Shown here: piece after piece, positions 18,413 through 27,771 of the stretch
Layout of the letters: every line of letters starts with the position of its first letter
How positions within the stretch are numbered: position 1 is the first letter of the stretch
Translations under genes and position numbers: made by a program
Source of the DNA: Mesorhizobium sp.
GTDB lineage: Bacteria; Pseudomonadota; Alphaproteobacteria; Rhizobiales; Rhizobiaceae
DNA length: 64,000 nucleotides
Reading direction: 5' to 3'
Assembly: GCA_019635735.1 (NCBI GenBank)
Contig: JAHBYX010000009.1
Location: 216,501-280,500 of the forward strand
The notes under the pieces: generated by a model
Databases searched by the model: none
What the model was told of the DNA's origin: nothing
Seen by the model: only the letters and a program-made list of their open reading frames with translations

Positions 18413-20314
18413 ATGACGATCGTCGGCAAGATCCCGCCGCAGCGGACGCTCAACGGCCATTCCTTCAACGAGGACATGTCGCGCGGCCCGTTTTTCTTCG
18501 ACGGCTGCGACACGCTGCCGAAGCTGTTCCGCGAAAGCTGCAAGCGAAACGGCCAGAGGATCGCGCACCGGGAGAAGGACTACGGCATCTGGCTGTCCTA
18601 CTCGTGGGCGGAGTTCTACGACAACGCGCGGCTGATCGGGCTCGGGCTTCTCTCGCTCGGCCTGAAGCGCGGCGAGGTCGTGTCGATCCTGTCGGAAGAC
18701 AACAAGGAATGGCTCTACACCGACCTCGGCACGCAATGCATCGGCGGCATCGCATCTGGCGTCTACACCACCGATTCCGCCTCGCAGCTCAAATATCTGG
18801 TCAACGATTCCGACAGCCGCTTCCTCTTCGTCGAGAACGACGAGCAGCTCGACAAGTATCTCTCCGTGCGCGACGAGATGCCGGGCCTCGCCTGGGTGAT
18901 CGTCTTCGACCGCGAAGGGCTGCACGGCTTCTCCGACGACCGCGTCATCTTCCTCGACGATCTCTACCGGATCGGCCGCGAGTTCCTGAAGCAGAACCCG
19001 AACCGCTTCGAGGAGGAGATCGCCAACTCGTCGGCGAAGGACACCGCGATCCTGGTCTATACGTCCGGCACGACCGGCCCGCCCAAGGGGGCGATGATCA
19101 GCCACGAGAACATCATCGTCTCGATCATCGGCGCGGCGACGACGCTGCCGGTGACGGAGGCCGACGAGCAGGTCTGCTTCCTGCCGCTCTGCCACATCCT
19201 CGAGCGGCTGATCACCGGCTTCATCCCGATCGGATTCGGCTCGACGGTCAACTTCGCCGAAAGCCCCGAGACGGTCTTCGACAATGTGCGCGAGGTCTCC
19301 CCGCACGTCTTCACCGCGGTGCCGCGCGTCTGGGAAAAGGTCTATTCGCGCATCACCATCATGGCCAACGAGGCGACCAGGCTCGGCAAGCTCTCCTACC
19401 GCATGGCGGTGGCGACGGGCATGAAGCGCGGACTTCTGATGGAGGAGGGCAGGCCGGTGCCGCTCGGCACCCGTCTCGCCTATGCGTTCTGGGACTTCGC
19501 GGTGCTGAAGAACCTGCGCCGGATGATCGGCCTCGACCGGTTGCGTCGCGGCACCACCGGCGCCGCGCCGATCTCGCCCGACCTCCTGCGCTGGTACCGG
19601 GCCATCGGCGTGACCGTGCTCGAAGGCTACGGCATGACCGAGAGCTCGGGCGTCATCTCGGTCAACGTCATGGACGACTACAAGACCGGCAGTATCGGCA
19701 AGGTGGTGCCGGGCGGCGAGGTCAGGATCGCGCCGGACGGCGAGATCCTCTACCGCGGCGCCAACGTCTTCAAGGGCTACTGGAACAAGCCGGAGAAGAC
19801 GGCCGAGACCATCACCGAGGACGGCTGGCTCAAGACCGGCGACGTCGGCCGCATCGACAATCAGGGCTTCCTGACGATCACCGGCCGCGCCAAGGACATC
19901 ATCATCACCGCCGGCGGCAAGAACATCACCCCGGCCGAGATCGAGAACCGGCTGAAGTTTTCGCCTTACATCTCCGACGCGGTGGTGATCGGCGACAAGC
20001 GCAAGTTCCTCTCCTGCCTCGTCATGATCGACCAGGAGAACGTCGAAAAATTCGCCCAGGACAACAAGGTGCCGTTCTCCGACTTCCGCTCGCTGTGCGC
20101 CACCAGGGAAGTTCGCGACCTGATCGGAGGGGTGATCGAGGAAACGAACCGGGAGTTCGCCCGGGTCGAGCAAATCAAGGATTTCCGCTTGATCGATGTG
20201 CTGTTGACCGCAGAAGATGAGGAACTGACAGCCACGATGAAGTTGAAACGCAGCTTCGTTGAGACGAAACACAAGAAGCTGATCGACGAGATGTACGGCA
20301 AGGATGCCGGATAG
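18413..20314 (+). CDS. long-chain acyl-CoA synthetase, AMP-binding (FadD15-like)
   Basis: A 633-residue ligase that activates a carboxylic acid to its CoA thioester via an acyl-AMP. The P-loop is YTSGTTGPPKGAM, the A5 motif is GYGMTESSG, and TGDVGRID with ITAGGKNITPAEIE supplies the hinge and catalytic-lysine region. GGGAGGAC lies about 6 nt before the ATG. Its position between the transporter ATPase and the binding protein implies that it activates the imported substrate. It would be the counterpart of LvaE in a levulinate-like pathway. Chain length preference cannot be read from sequence. Confidence 0.9.
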   Translation: MTIVGKIPPQRTLNGHSFNEDMSRGPFFFDGCDTLPKLFRESCKRNGQRIAHREKDYGIWLSYSWAEFYDNARLIGLGLLSLGLKRGEVVSILSEDNKEWLYTDLGTQCIGGIASGVYTTDSASQLKYLVNDSDSRFLFVENDEQLDKYLSVRDEMPGLAWVIVFDREGLHGFSDDRVIFLDDLYRIGREFLKQNPNRFEEEIANSSAKDTAILVYTSGTTGPPKGAMISHENIIVSIIGAATTLPVTEADEQVCFLPLCHILERLITGFIPIGFGSTVNFAESPETVFDNVREVSPHVFTAVPRVWEKVYSRITIMANEATRLGKLSYRMAVATGMKRGLLMEEGRPVPLGTRLAYAFWDFAVLKNLRRMIGLDRLRRGTTGAAPISPDLLRWYRAIGVTVLEGYGMTESSGVISVNVMDDYKTGSIGKVVPGGEVRIAPDGEILYRGANVFKGYWNKPEKTAETITEDGWLKTGDVGRIDNQGFLTITGRAKDIIITAGGKNITPAEIENRLKFSPYISDAVVIGDKRKFLSCLVMIDQENVEKFAQDNKVPFSDFRSLCATREVRDLIGGVIEETNREFARVEQIKDFRLIDVLLTAEDEELTATMKLKRSFVETKHKKLIDEMYGKDAG

Positions 20315-20344
20315 CTCGGGACAAGAAAACCAGGAGGAAACCAC

Positions 20345-21526
20345 ATGAAAACGTCACTCAAGGCTTCCATACTTGCCGCCGGCCTAGCGCTCGGCATGAG
20401 CTCGGCGTCGTTCGCGACGCAGGGCGTCACCGACACGGAAATCGTGATCGGCTCGAACGGCGATCTCTCGGGCATCTTCGCCGCCTTCAACGTCGGCGCG
20501 ATCAAGTCCGCACAGCTCATGTTCGACGAGATCAACGAGAAGGGCGGCATCCACGGCCGCAAGATCCGCTTCGTCGTCGAGGATCACGGCTACCAGGTGC
20601 CGAAGGCGGTGCAGAACTTCAACAAGCTGATCAACTCGGACAAGGTGTTCGCGATGATCCTCAACCTCGGCACGCCGCACAACATCGCCGGCTTCCCGCT
20701 GATGCAGTCCAAGCAGGTCGCCAATGTCGGCCCGCTCACCGCCGCGCGCCAGATGCTGGAAGGCGACATCACCTACAAGTATGCCGGCTTCTCGTCCTAC
20801 TACGACCAGGTGCGCGCGGGCGTGCGCCATCTCGCCAAGGAGAAGGGCGCCAAGAACGTCTGCGCGATGTACCTTCCGACCGATTTCGGCCTGGAAGTCT
20901 ACGAAGGCACCAAGGAGGAGACCGAGGCGCTGGGGCTCACCTTCGCCGCCGAGACCACGCACAAGCCGGACGAGCAGGATTTCGTCGGCACGATCTCCAA
21001 GCTGCGCGACGCCAAGTGCGACATCGTCGCGACCGCGGTCGGCGTGCGCCAGACGATCGTCGCCTACGGCACTGCCAAGAAGCTCGGCTGGACCAACGTG
21101 TCCTTCATCGGCTCGTCGGCCGGCTTCAACACCGCCGTCGCCAAGGTTCCGGAAGGCGTCACCGAAGGCTACTACGCGGCTGCCGGCTGGACCGATCACG
21201 AGGCCCGGATGGACAATCCCGAGGTGAAGGCCTGGGCCGAGAACTACCAGGCCAAGACCGGCGAACCGGCGGGCACCGCGGCGATCCTCGGCTATGGCGC
21301 GGCCACCGCGCTCATCCGCGGGCTGGAAGCTGCCGGCAAGGACCTCACCGCCGAGAGCTTCCAGAAAGGCATGGAAAGCCTCGAATACACCGACGTCATC
21401 TCCGGCGACGTCCCGGTCAAGTATGGCCCCAACGATCACCAGGGCGGCGACCTGATCTTCATCTCGCAGATCCAGGGCGGCAAGTGGGTGGAAATCGGCC
21501 GCGTCGACCCGACCAAGTCGCAGTGA
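20345..21526 (+). CDS. Liv-type ABC transporter periplasmic substrate-binding protein
   Basis: A 393-residue periplasmic binding protein of the branched-chain amino acid family (Peripla_BP_6). The N terminus is a Sec signal peptide (about 1-25, ending SFA). The mature start GVTDTEIVIGSNGDLSG is typical of LivK-like proteins that bind aromatic or branched acids. AGGAGG lies 8 nt before the ATG. It ends the plus-strand operon and is followed by a strong intrinsic terminator. It would deliver the substrate to LivHMGF. Confidence 0.9.
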   Translation: MKTSLKASILAAGLALGMSSASFATQGVTDTEIVIGSNGDLSGIFAAFNVGAIKSAQLMFDEINEKGGIHGRKIRFVVEDHGYQVPKAVQNFNKLINSDKVFAMILNLGTPHNIAGFPLMQSKQVANVGPLTAARQMLEGDITYKYAGFSSYYDQVRAGVRHLAKEKGAKNVCAMYLPTDFGLEVYEGTKEETEALGLTFAAETTHKPDEQDFVGTISKLRDAKCDIVATAVGVRQTIVAYGTAKKLGWTNVSFIGSSAGFNTAVAKVPEGVTEGYYAAAGWTDHEARMDNPEVKAWAENYQAKTGEPAGTAAILGYGAATALIRGLEAAGKDLTAESFQKGMESLEYTDVISGDVPVKYGPNDHQGGDLIFISQIQGGKWVEIGRVDPTKSQ

Positions 21527-21546
21527 TCCGACCGAACACGAAAGAG

Positions 21547-21577
21547 GCCGCGCCGGGCGACCGGCGCGGCTTATTAA
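21547..21577 (+). terminator. intrinsic terminator after the Liv/acyl-CoA operon
   Basis: A perfect 10-bp GC-rich stem (GCCGCGCCGG and its complement) with a GCGA loop at 21547-21570, followed by TTATTAATTAA. It lies 20 nt after the binding-protein stop. Confidence 0.85.
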
Positions 21578-21606
21578 TTAAGATCTCTAGATGAAGGCGG
21601 CCGCCC

Positions 21607-21635
21607 TTGAAAAGTGTACACTTTTTGTGTATCCT
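21607..21635 (+). promoter_or_regulatory. brnTA promoter with palindromic operator
   Basis: TTGAAA and TATCCT are separated by exactly 17 nt. The perfect 16-bp palindrome AAAAGTGTACACTTTT (21610-21625) sits between and over them, where bound BrnA would block RNA polymerase. BrnA is known to autorepress its operon. A 90-nt leader follows before brnT. Confidence 0.65.
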
Positions 21636-21725
21636 TAAAAGCAGGGCCGATCTTGCTCACTCTTGATGCAGTTCGTCGTTTGAAAGACTTCCATGACGAA
21701 AAATTGAGTCAGAGGAATGACTTAG

Positions 21726-22028
21726 GTGCAATTCGAATGGGATGAAAGGAAGCGGCAGCAGGTCGTCAAAGAGCGTGGCGTCGATATACTCTATGCGGCG
21801 CTGATTTTCGAGGGCGAGGTTCTCACACGGATCGACGACCGCGAAGACTACGGCGAGGAAAGGCTGATTTCACTGGGCGAGGTCGAGGGCGAATGTTTCG
21901 TCGTCGTTCATACCGAACGACATGGGTCGACCCGTCTGATCACTGCATGGAAAGGAGGCCGCGATGAGCGAGCCGGATATCAGGCGGGCATCGCTCGCCG
22001 ACATAAGACGGATGAAGGAACGGGGTGA
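21726..22028 (+). CDS. brnT: BrnT family type II toxin
   Basis: A 100-residue RelE-fold ribonuclease toxin. FEWDERKRQQVVKERGVD at the N terminus and YGEERLISLGEVEGECFVVV are the family pattern. The usual C-terminal RxISAR-like motif reads RLITAW (70-75), so the second Arg is replaced by Trp. The bases for the following KGG codons also form the AAGGAGG ribosome-binding site of brnA. It starts at GTG with a weak Shine-Dalgarno sequence and overlaps brnA by 65 nt. Activity may be reduced by the changed motif. Confidence 0.85.
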   Translation: MQFEWDERKRQQVVKERGVDILYAALIFEGEVLTRIDDREDYGEERLISLGEVEGECFVVVHTERHGSTRLITAWKGGRDERAGYQAGIARRHKTDEGTG

Positions 22029-22245
22029 ACTGTTCCATCAGCCGGAAGCGCCGGAGGGTGAAAGCCTGGGGGCGGAGTTTTGGGCGAAGGCGGAAATCGA
22101 GGGGCCGCGGCGGCCGCGGTCCGTCCACCTGAAGCTCGACCCCGACGTGTTCGAATTCTTCCATCAGCAGACCGGCGGCAAAGGCCATCTGACAAAGATG
22201 CAGAACGTCCTGAAAGCATACGTCGTCGCGCACAGGCAACCTTAG
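21964..22245 (+). CDS. brnA: BrnA family antitoxin
   Basis: A 93-residue antitoxin that binds BrnT with its N-terminal part and DNA with a C-terminal ribbon-helix-helix. VHLKLDPDVFEFFHQQTGGK followed by TKMQNVLKAYVVAH is the diagnostic C-terminal block (about 52-90). A perfect AAGGAGG lies 6 nt before the ATG, inside brnT, so the antitoxin should be translated more strongly than the weakly initiated toxin. The downstream neighbour is an unrelated RND pump on the other strand. Confidence 0.88.
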   Translation: MSEPDIRRASLADIRRMKERGELFHQPEAPEGESLGAEFWAKAEIEGPRRPRSVHLKLDPDVFEFFHQQTGGKGHLTKMQNVLKAYVVAHRQP

Positions 22246-22290
22246 CTGGGCGAGGCCTCTGAATAGCGTTGAAATGCAGCGGCAGCGAAT

Positions 22291-25200
22291 CTACTCCGCC
22301 GGAGACAGCCGCTCCTCCAGCGCCTCGGCATCTTCCAGCTCGCGCGACAGCCGCTTCACGTTCTCGGCGTTCGGCGTCACGAACCGGCCGAGCAGGAGAT
22401 AGGCCACCGGCGTCAGGAACAGCGTCGAGACGGTGGCGAGGCCGAGCCCGCCGACGATGACCCAGCCGAGCGAAATGCGCGCTTCCGCGCCCGCGCCGCT
22501 GGCCAGGATCAGCGGCAGGCCGCCGAGGATGGTGCAGATCATCGTCATCACCACGGGCCGCAGGCGGATGTTCGCCGCGTTCTCGATCGCCTCGCGCACG
22601 CCCTGTCCGCGGTCGCGCAACTGGTTGGCGAACTCGACGATCAGGATTCCGTTCTTGGCCATGATGCCGACCAGCAGCACGAGGCCAATCTGGCTGTAGA
22701 CGTTGAGGCTGGTGCCGGTCAGAAGCATGGCGAAGATGGCGCAGGCAAGGCCGAGCGGCACCGTCGCCATGATGATGATCGCGCTGACGAAGCTCTCGAA
22801 TTGCGCCGCCAGCACCAACAGTATGATGACGATGGCAAAGCCGAACGTCGTGAACATCGAACCCGCCGACTCGCCCAGCGTCGCCGTCTCGGCAAGCGGG
22901 ATGATGCGGGCGCCGGCCGGCAGATGCGGGGCGGCGATCTCCTGCGCGACCTCGTAGGCTTCGCCGAGCGCGAAGTCCGGCTTCAGTCCGGCGGTGATCG
23001 CCACCGCGCGCAACTGCTGCTCGCGCGACAGAGAAGGCGGCACCGCGCGCTCGGTCAGCGTGGCGATCGTCGACATCGGCACGAAGCGGCCTTCGCGCGT
23101 CTTGAGGAAGATGTTCTCCAGGTCGGTCGGGTCGTTGATCGGATTGGTCGTCGACACGAGCTTCACGTCGTAGGCGCGGTCCTCGATGAAGACGGAACCC
23201 ACCTCGCGGCCGTCGAGCATGGCCTGCATGGCCTCGGCCAGTCCGGTGATGTCGATGCCGAGGTCGGATGCGCGCTCGCGGTCGATATCGACCGAAAGCT
23301 GCGGCTGGGTGGTGTCCTGCGACAGGCGCGGCTGGTTGAAGCGCGGATCCTTCTCCATGTCGGAGACGATCGCCTGCGCGGCTGCGCCGAGTTCGGTGTA
23401 GCTATTGCCGGCGATCGCGAACTGCAGTCCGCTGCCTGCCCCGCGAATGCCGAGGCTGTTCGGCTGGTTGGTGAAGGCGCGCACGCCCGGAACCTTGACC
23501 AGCAGCTGCTCGACCTCCGAGACGATCTGCTGCTGCGTGCGTTCCCGCTCTTCCCAGGGAGCGAGTGTCAGCACCAGGAACCCGCTGTTGGAGGAGCCTT
23601 GCGATCCGGCAATTCCGAAGGTGTTGGTGAGCTCGCCGGAATCGCGAAGCGGCTGCAGCAGCCGCTCGAGTTCGGCGATACGCTGGCCGAGATAGTCGAT
23701 CGACACGCCCTGCGGTGCGCTGATGCGCAGGAACATCATCGAGCGGTCCTCGGGCGGCGTGAGCTCGGACTTGATGGCGCCGGAAATGCCCCAGGCGGCC
23801 GCGCCGAACAGCACCGAGATGAGCAACACCACCAGCGGAGCGTTCAGGCAGGCGCTCAGGATCCGATGATAGAGAGCAGCGAGCCCGCCGCCGATGCGTC
23901 CGAGGATGCCGTTGTCCTCCTCGTGCGTGTGGGCGCGCAGCATGCGCGAGGCGAGCATCGGGCAGAGCGACAGGGCAACCACCGCCGACAGCATCACCGA
24001 GATCGCCAGCACGAATCCGAACTCGCGGAACAGGCCTCCGGTCTGGCCTGGAAGGAACGACAGCGGCACGAACACGGCGACGAGCGTGGCGGTCGTCGCC
24101 AGCACGGCGAAGAACACCTCCTGCGTGCCGAGCACGGCCGCCGCGCGCGGTCCCATCCCCTCGTTGCGGCGGCGCACGATGTTCTCCAGCACCACGATCG
24201 CGTCGTCGACGACGAGGCCGGTGGCGAGCACGAGCGCGAGGAGCGTGAGGATGTTGACGGAAAACCCGGCTAGGTAGATCGCGGCCAGCGTGCCGATGAG
24301 CGCGACCGGCAGCGACATGCCCGGAATGAGCGTCGCGCGCCAGTCGCGCAGGAACATGTAGATGACCAGCAGCACCAGCGACACCGACAGGCCGAGCGCG
24401 ATCTCGACCTCGTGGATGGCGCCGTTGACGAAAGTGGCGTCATCGCCGGTGATGCGGATATCGACACCTTCGGGAAGCGAGGTCTTGAGAGTCGCGACCG
24501 CTTCGCGCACGCCCTCGGAGATGCGCAGCGTGTTCGACTGCGCCTGGCGGATGATGCCGAGGCCGACACCCGTCCTGCCATTGGCGCGCAGGGCCGACTG
24601 GCCGATATCGGCGCCGAGCGTGACGGTGGCGACGTCGCGCAGCTTTATCATGTTGGCCCTGTCGCCGACGGCCAGGTTCTCGAACTCCTCGGGGGTCGAG
24701 ACGGAGGCGGTGGCGCGCACGACCAGGTCCTGCGAATTGCTGGTGAGCGAACCTGCCGGCGTGTCGAAGGCGACGGAGCCGAGAGCGCTGCGGACGTCGG
24801 CGACGGTCAATCCGAGCGCGGAGAGCCGGGCCTGGTTGATGTCGACGCGGAAGATCTTGTCCCGGTCGCCGAAGATCTGGACGTCGGCGACCCCGGGCAC
24901 GGCCGACAGCGCGTCCACGATCTGGTCCTCGACGAAGACCGTGAGGTCCTGGATCGGCATCGCGTCCGACGTCACGGCGAGCCGCATCACGGCATTGGCA
25001 TTGGCATCGGCCTTGACGATGCGCGGAACGTCGGCGTCTTCGGGCAGGTCGTTCTGCACCCGGCTGATCGCGTCGCGCATGTCGGAAGCCGCGACATCGA
25101 GATTGACGCTGTCGTTGAACTCGACCGTCACGCGGCTGCGGCCGAACGAGGACGAGGACGAGATCGCCTTGACGCCCGAGACGCGCGAGACGGCGCCTTC

Positions 25201-25425
25201 GAGGGTCGAGGTTAGCTCGCGGTCGATCGTTTCCGCCGACGCGCCTGAGAAGGTCGTGTCGATGGTCACGACCGGCCGGTCGACGTCCGGCAGTTCGCGG
25301 ATCTCGACCGCCAGGAACGCCGCCATGCCGGCGACGATGATCAGAACGTTGATGACGAAAGCGAAAACCGGACGGCGGATGAAGAGGGCGGTCGAACCGC
25401 CGGTGGCCGGGCTATGATCGGACAT
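22291..25425 (-). CDS. RND family efflux transporter permease
   Basis: A 1044-residue inner-membrane pump of the HAE1/MexB-like group. Twelve membrane helices fit the hydrophobic pattern. The TM4 proton-relay pair is present in LVLATGLVVDDAIVVLENIV, and GTQEVFFAVLATTATLVAVF and LLVGIMAKNGILIVEFANQL are family hallmarks. The start MSDHSPATGGSTALFIRRPV was chosen because the upstream open frame runs into the adaptor gene. It lies 13 nt downstream of the adaptor gene in a two-gene operon. The outer-membrane channel is not in the window. The substrate is unknown. Confidence 0.93.
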   Translation of the reverse strand: MSDHSPATGGSTALFIRRPVFAFVINVLIIVAGMAAFLAVEIRELPDVDRPVVTIDTTFSGASAETIDRELTSTLEGAVSRVSGVKAISSSSSFGRSRVTVEFNDSVNLDVAASDMRDAISRVQNDLPEDADVPRIVKADANANAVMRLAVTSDAMPIQDLTVFVEDQIVDALSAVPGVADVQIFGDRDKIFRVDINQARLSALGLTVADVRSALGSVAFDTPAGSLTSNSQDLVVRATASVSTPEEFENLAVGDRANMIKLRDVATVTLGADIGQSALRANGRTGVGLGIIRQAQSNTLRISEGVREAVATLKTSLPEGVDIRITGDDATFVNGAIHEVEIALGLSVSLVLLVIYMFLRDWRATLIPGMSLPVALIGTLAAIYLAGFSVNILTLLALVLATGLVVDDAIVVLENIVRRRNEGMGPRAAAVLGTQEVFFAVLATTATLVAVFVPLSFLPGQTGGLFREFGFVLAISVMLSAVVALSLCPMLASRMLRAHTHEEDNGILGRIGGGLAALYHRILSACLNAPLVVLLISVLFGAAAWGISGAIKSELTPPEDRSMMFLRISAPQGVSIDYLGQRIAELERLLQPLRDSGELTNTFGIAGSQGSSNSGFLVLTLAPWEERERTQQQIVSEVEQLLVKVPGVRAFTNQPNSLGIRGAGSGLQFAIAGNSYTELGAAAQAIVSDMEKDPRFNQPRLSQDTTQPQLSVDIDRERASDLGIDITGLAEAMQAMLDGREVGSVFIEDRAYDVKLVSTTNPINDPTDLENIFLKTREGRFVPMSTIATLTERAVPPSLSREQQLRAVAITAGLKPDFALGEAYEVAQEIAAPHLPAGARIIPLAETATLGESAGSMFTTFGFAIVIILLVLAAQFESFVSAIIIMATVPLGLACAIFAMLLTGTSLNVYSQIGLVLLVGIMAKNGILIVEFANQLRDRGQGVREAIENAANIRLRPVVMTMICTILGGLPLILASGAGAEARISLGWVIVGGLGLATVSTLFLTPVAYLLLGRFVTPNAENVKRLSRELEDAEALEERLSPAE

Positions 25426-25438
25426 GCCGACGCCTCCG

Positions 25439-26623
25439 TCAGGTGCCGCTGGTCGACGTCGCGGCCGTCTCGGCGGGCGCCGTCTGCCGCGGCGCGTCGG
25501 TGCGCGCGATGGTGACCGGCGCGCCGTTACGCACCGCATGCACGCCCTCTGTCACGACGATGTCGCCGGGAGAGATGGCCGCCTGCACCAGAACGGTATC
25601 GGTGTTGCGCTGGATGATCTTCACGTCGGTGCGCACCGCCTTGCCGTCCTTGACGAGCCAGACATAGGCGCCGCCCGAGCCCCACTGGACGGCGAGCGGA
25701 TCGACGGCCGGATAGACGTCGCCCGGAAACTCCATCGTCACCTGGAACGACATGCCGGCACGCAGCCGGTCATTGGGGTTTTCCAGCAGCGCCTGGACCT
25801 GTAGCGTGCGGCTCTGGTCGTCGATGCGATTGTCGAGCGCGCTTATCTTGCCTTCGTAGACTTCGCCCGGCCGTGCCACCGAGGCAGCTGCCAGCGGCAT
25901 GCCGACATCGACCATGCCGGCATAGCGTTCCGGTATCCAGAAATCGACGAGGATGCTCGACCGGTCGTCGATGCGCGCGATCTCGGTCGAGGTGGAGACG
26001 TAGTTGCCGGCGGCGACCGGCAGGATGCCGACCACGCCCGAGATCGGCGCCGGGATCGAACGGCGCGCGAGCGCCAGTTCGGCGTCCCGCAAGGCCAGGC
26101 GCGCATTGTCGACGGCGAGCGCCGCTTCGGTCACCTGCACGCTGGTCGCGGCATTGCTGGTGCGCAGCTGCTGCATGCGCTCCTGTTTGGCGGTCGCGTC
26201 GTCCAGCGCGAACCGGGCGCGGTCGACCGCGATCCTCTCCGCCTCGTCGTCCAGCTTCGCGATCAGATCGCCGGCCTTCACCGTCGCGCCCGACGTGACC
26301 AGCATCTCGGTCATGCGGCCAGCCGCATAGGGCGTGACGGCGACGGTCTGCTTCGCCCGGCCCGTACCGATCGCCGACAGCCGGTCGTTGATCGTCTCCT
26401 CGGTCACGGTGGCTGCCACGACCCCCTGTTGTGCGCCGCGCTGGCGCTGGCCGTTGCCCTGACCCGCCGGCTGGTCCGGCGCGCGCGCCACCGTGGCAAA
26501 CGGAACCCAGTCCATTCCCCAGCGCGCCAGGATCTCGGAGGAACCCGGAAAGAACCGCACCCAGCCGAAGAAGGCGAGTGCCAGCACGATCAGGGAGATA
26601 AGAGCCTGCTTCCAGAACGACAT
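25439..26623 (-). CDS. RND efflux periplasmic adaptor (HlyD/membrane fusion protein)
   Basis: A 394-residue membrane fusion protein. One N-terminal anchor (about 7-24) precedes a low-complexity Gln/Gly linker, the biotinyl-lipoyl half-motifs (TEMLVTSGATVKAGDLIAKL and the matching SIPAPISGVVG), a coiled-coil hairpin between them, and a beta-barrel domain. It links the RND pump to an outer-membrane channel. It is first in the operon; upstream lies a gap that also serves the convergent end of the RpiR gene. Confidence 0.92.
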   Translation of the reverse strand: MSFWKQALISLIVLALAFFGWVRFFPGSSEILARWGMDWVPFATVARAPDQPAGQGNGQRQRGAQQGVVAATVTEETINDRLSAIGTGRAKQTVAVTPYAAGRMTEMLVTSGATVKAGDLIAKLDDEAERIAVDRARFALDDATAKQERMQQLRTSNAATSVQVTEAALAVDNARLALRDAELALARRSIPAPISGVVGILPVAAGNYVSTSTEIARIDDRSSILVDFWIPERYAGMVDVGMPLAAASVARPGEVYEGKISALDNRIDDQSRTLQVQALLENPNDRLRAGMSFQVTMEFPGDVYPAVDPLAVQWGSGGAYVWLVKDGKAVRTDVKIIQRNTDTVLVQAAISPGDIVVTEGVHAVRNGAPVTIARTDAPRQTAPAETAATSTSGT

Positions 26624-26805
26624 TCACTACTCCGGTCCGGCCGCGTGTCCCGCGTCGCAGGCATGCGGCGCAATGCGGGATCCCCGCGGCAAATCCCTCG
26701 GCGTTTCAAGACATGTCGTCGCCACCGCCACCCATGTCATCTTAAAGTTTAGTAATGTGTAGCGCCAGATGGGCGGGGCCACGGCGGTCGCGCATCACGT
26801 CTGCG

Positions 26806-27639
26806 TTATTCGCGCCGCAGCGCGTCCATCTCGCGGATGCGCGCGGCGCTCTGCTCCGGCAGGCGCTCGGTGACGCCGGCGATCAGATGCTCGGCCAGGA
26901 TGAACAGCGCGGCGGACGAGTCCCATGCCGACGGGACGGACGTTCGCCCGGCAATGACGTGGCTGGCGAAGCGCGCGATCGGCGACAGCCACTGGTCCGT
27001 CACGAGCACGATCGTCACGCCGCGCGCGTTCGCCTTTTCCGCCAGGTGCAGGAGACTGTCCTGGTAGCGGCGGATGTCGAACACCACCAGCACGTCGCGC
27101 TTGCCCATGTCGATCAGCCGGTCGCGCCACTGGTTCTCCTGTCCGTCGAGGTGGCTCACCCCCGGCCGGATGATGGCGAGATGCGCCGTCGTGTAGCGGG
27201 CGATCGGATCGGTGAAGCGGCCGCCGACGAGGTGAACCTTGCGCCTGGGGTCCGACAGCAGCGTCACGATCTCGCCGATCTGCTTTGCGGAAACGACGCG
27301 GAAGGTCTCCGAAATGTTCTCCAGCATCGCCGACAACAGGGGCGCCACCCCGCCGTCGCGGCCCGGACGCGCCCGGCCGGTGCGCGACAGCGGCGACTGG
27401 AGCCGGGCCGCCAGCTCGTCGTTCAGCGCCGACTGGAACTCGGCATAGTTCTGGTAGCCGAGGCGGGCGACGAGCCGCAGGATGGTCGGAGAACTGACGC
27501 CTGCCCGCTGCGCGAACTCGGCCACGGTCTTGAGGCCCAGCATCGGATAGCTGGCGATCAGCGCCTGTGCCGCCCGGCGTTCCCCGGCGGGCATGTCGGT
27601 CAGCCGGTCGGTGATCGTCTCGGCAATGCTCGACGCCAT
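26806..27639 (-). CDS. MurR/RpiR family transcriptional regulator
   Basis: A 277-residue regulator with an N-terminal RpiR helix-turn-helix (about 37-62, TVAEFAQRAGVSSPTILRLV) and a SIS sugar-isomerase domain from about 120 (VHLVGGRFTDPIARY). The start was placed at MASSIAETI because GGGGGATC precedes it; a longer frame is open upstream but lacks such a site. It diverges from the amidohydrolase-TRAP-ligase operon, with a candidate operator in the gap. It probably controls that operon in response to a small-molecule intermediate. Confidence 0.88.
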   Translation of the reverse strand: MASSIAETITDRLTDMPAGERRAAQALIASYPMLGLKTVAEFAQRAGVSSPTILRLVARLGYQNYAEFQSALNDELAARLQSPLSRTGRARPGRDGGVAPLLSAMLENISETFRVVSAKQIGEIVTLLSDPRRKVHLVGGRFTDPIARYTTAHLAIIRPGVSHLDGQENQWRDRLIDMGKRDVLVVFDIRRYQDSLLHLAEKANARGVTIVLVTDQWLSPIARFASHVIAGRTSVPSAWDSSAALFILAEHLIAGVTERLPEQSAARIREMDALRRE

Positions 27640-27682
27640 CTGATCCCCCGTGAGCCCGGCGCACCGGTTCGTTACTTGGCGT

Positions 27683-27711
27683 TTGACAACACCCGAATTT
27701 CTGTATGAAAT
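27683..27711 (+). promoter_or_regulatory. candidate RpiR operator overlapping the promoter of the TRAP/gamma-glutamyl operon
   Basis: An inverted repeat ATTTC-TGTAT-GAAAT (27697-27711) follows TTGACA (27683-27688); TATGAA gives a somewhat short 15-nt spacing. Several RpiR proteins bind GAAA/TTTC-type palindromes, and the site lies between the divergent genes. Confidence 0.5.
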
Positions 27712-27771
27712 CGTTCGTGCCGGCAAGTTCAATCAGAAAACGTATCAAACATTACGTCGGCGAGGGGCATC

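Noticed and set aside
25426..25539. N-terminal extension of the RND permease
   Set aside because: The frame is open, but it overlaps the adaptor gene and does not look like RND sequence. The start at 25425 gives the family N terminus.
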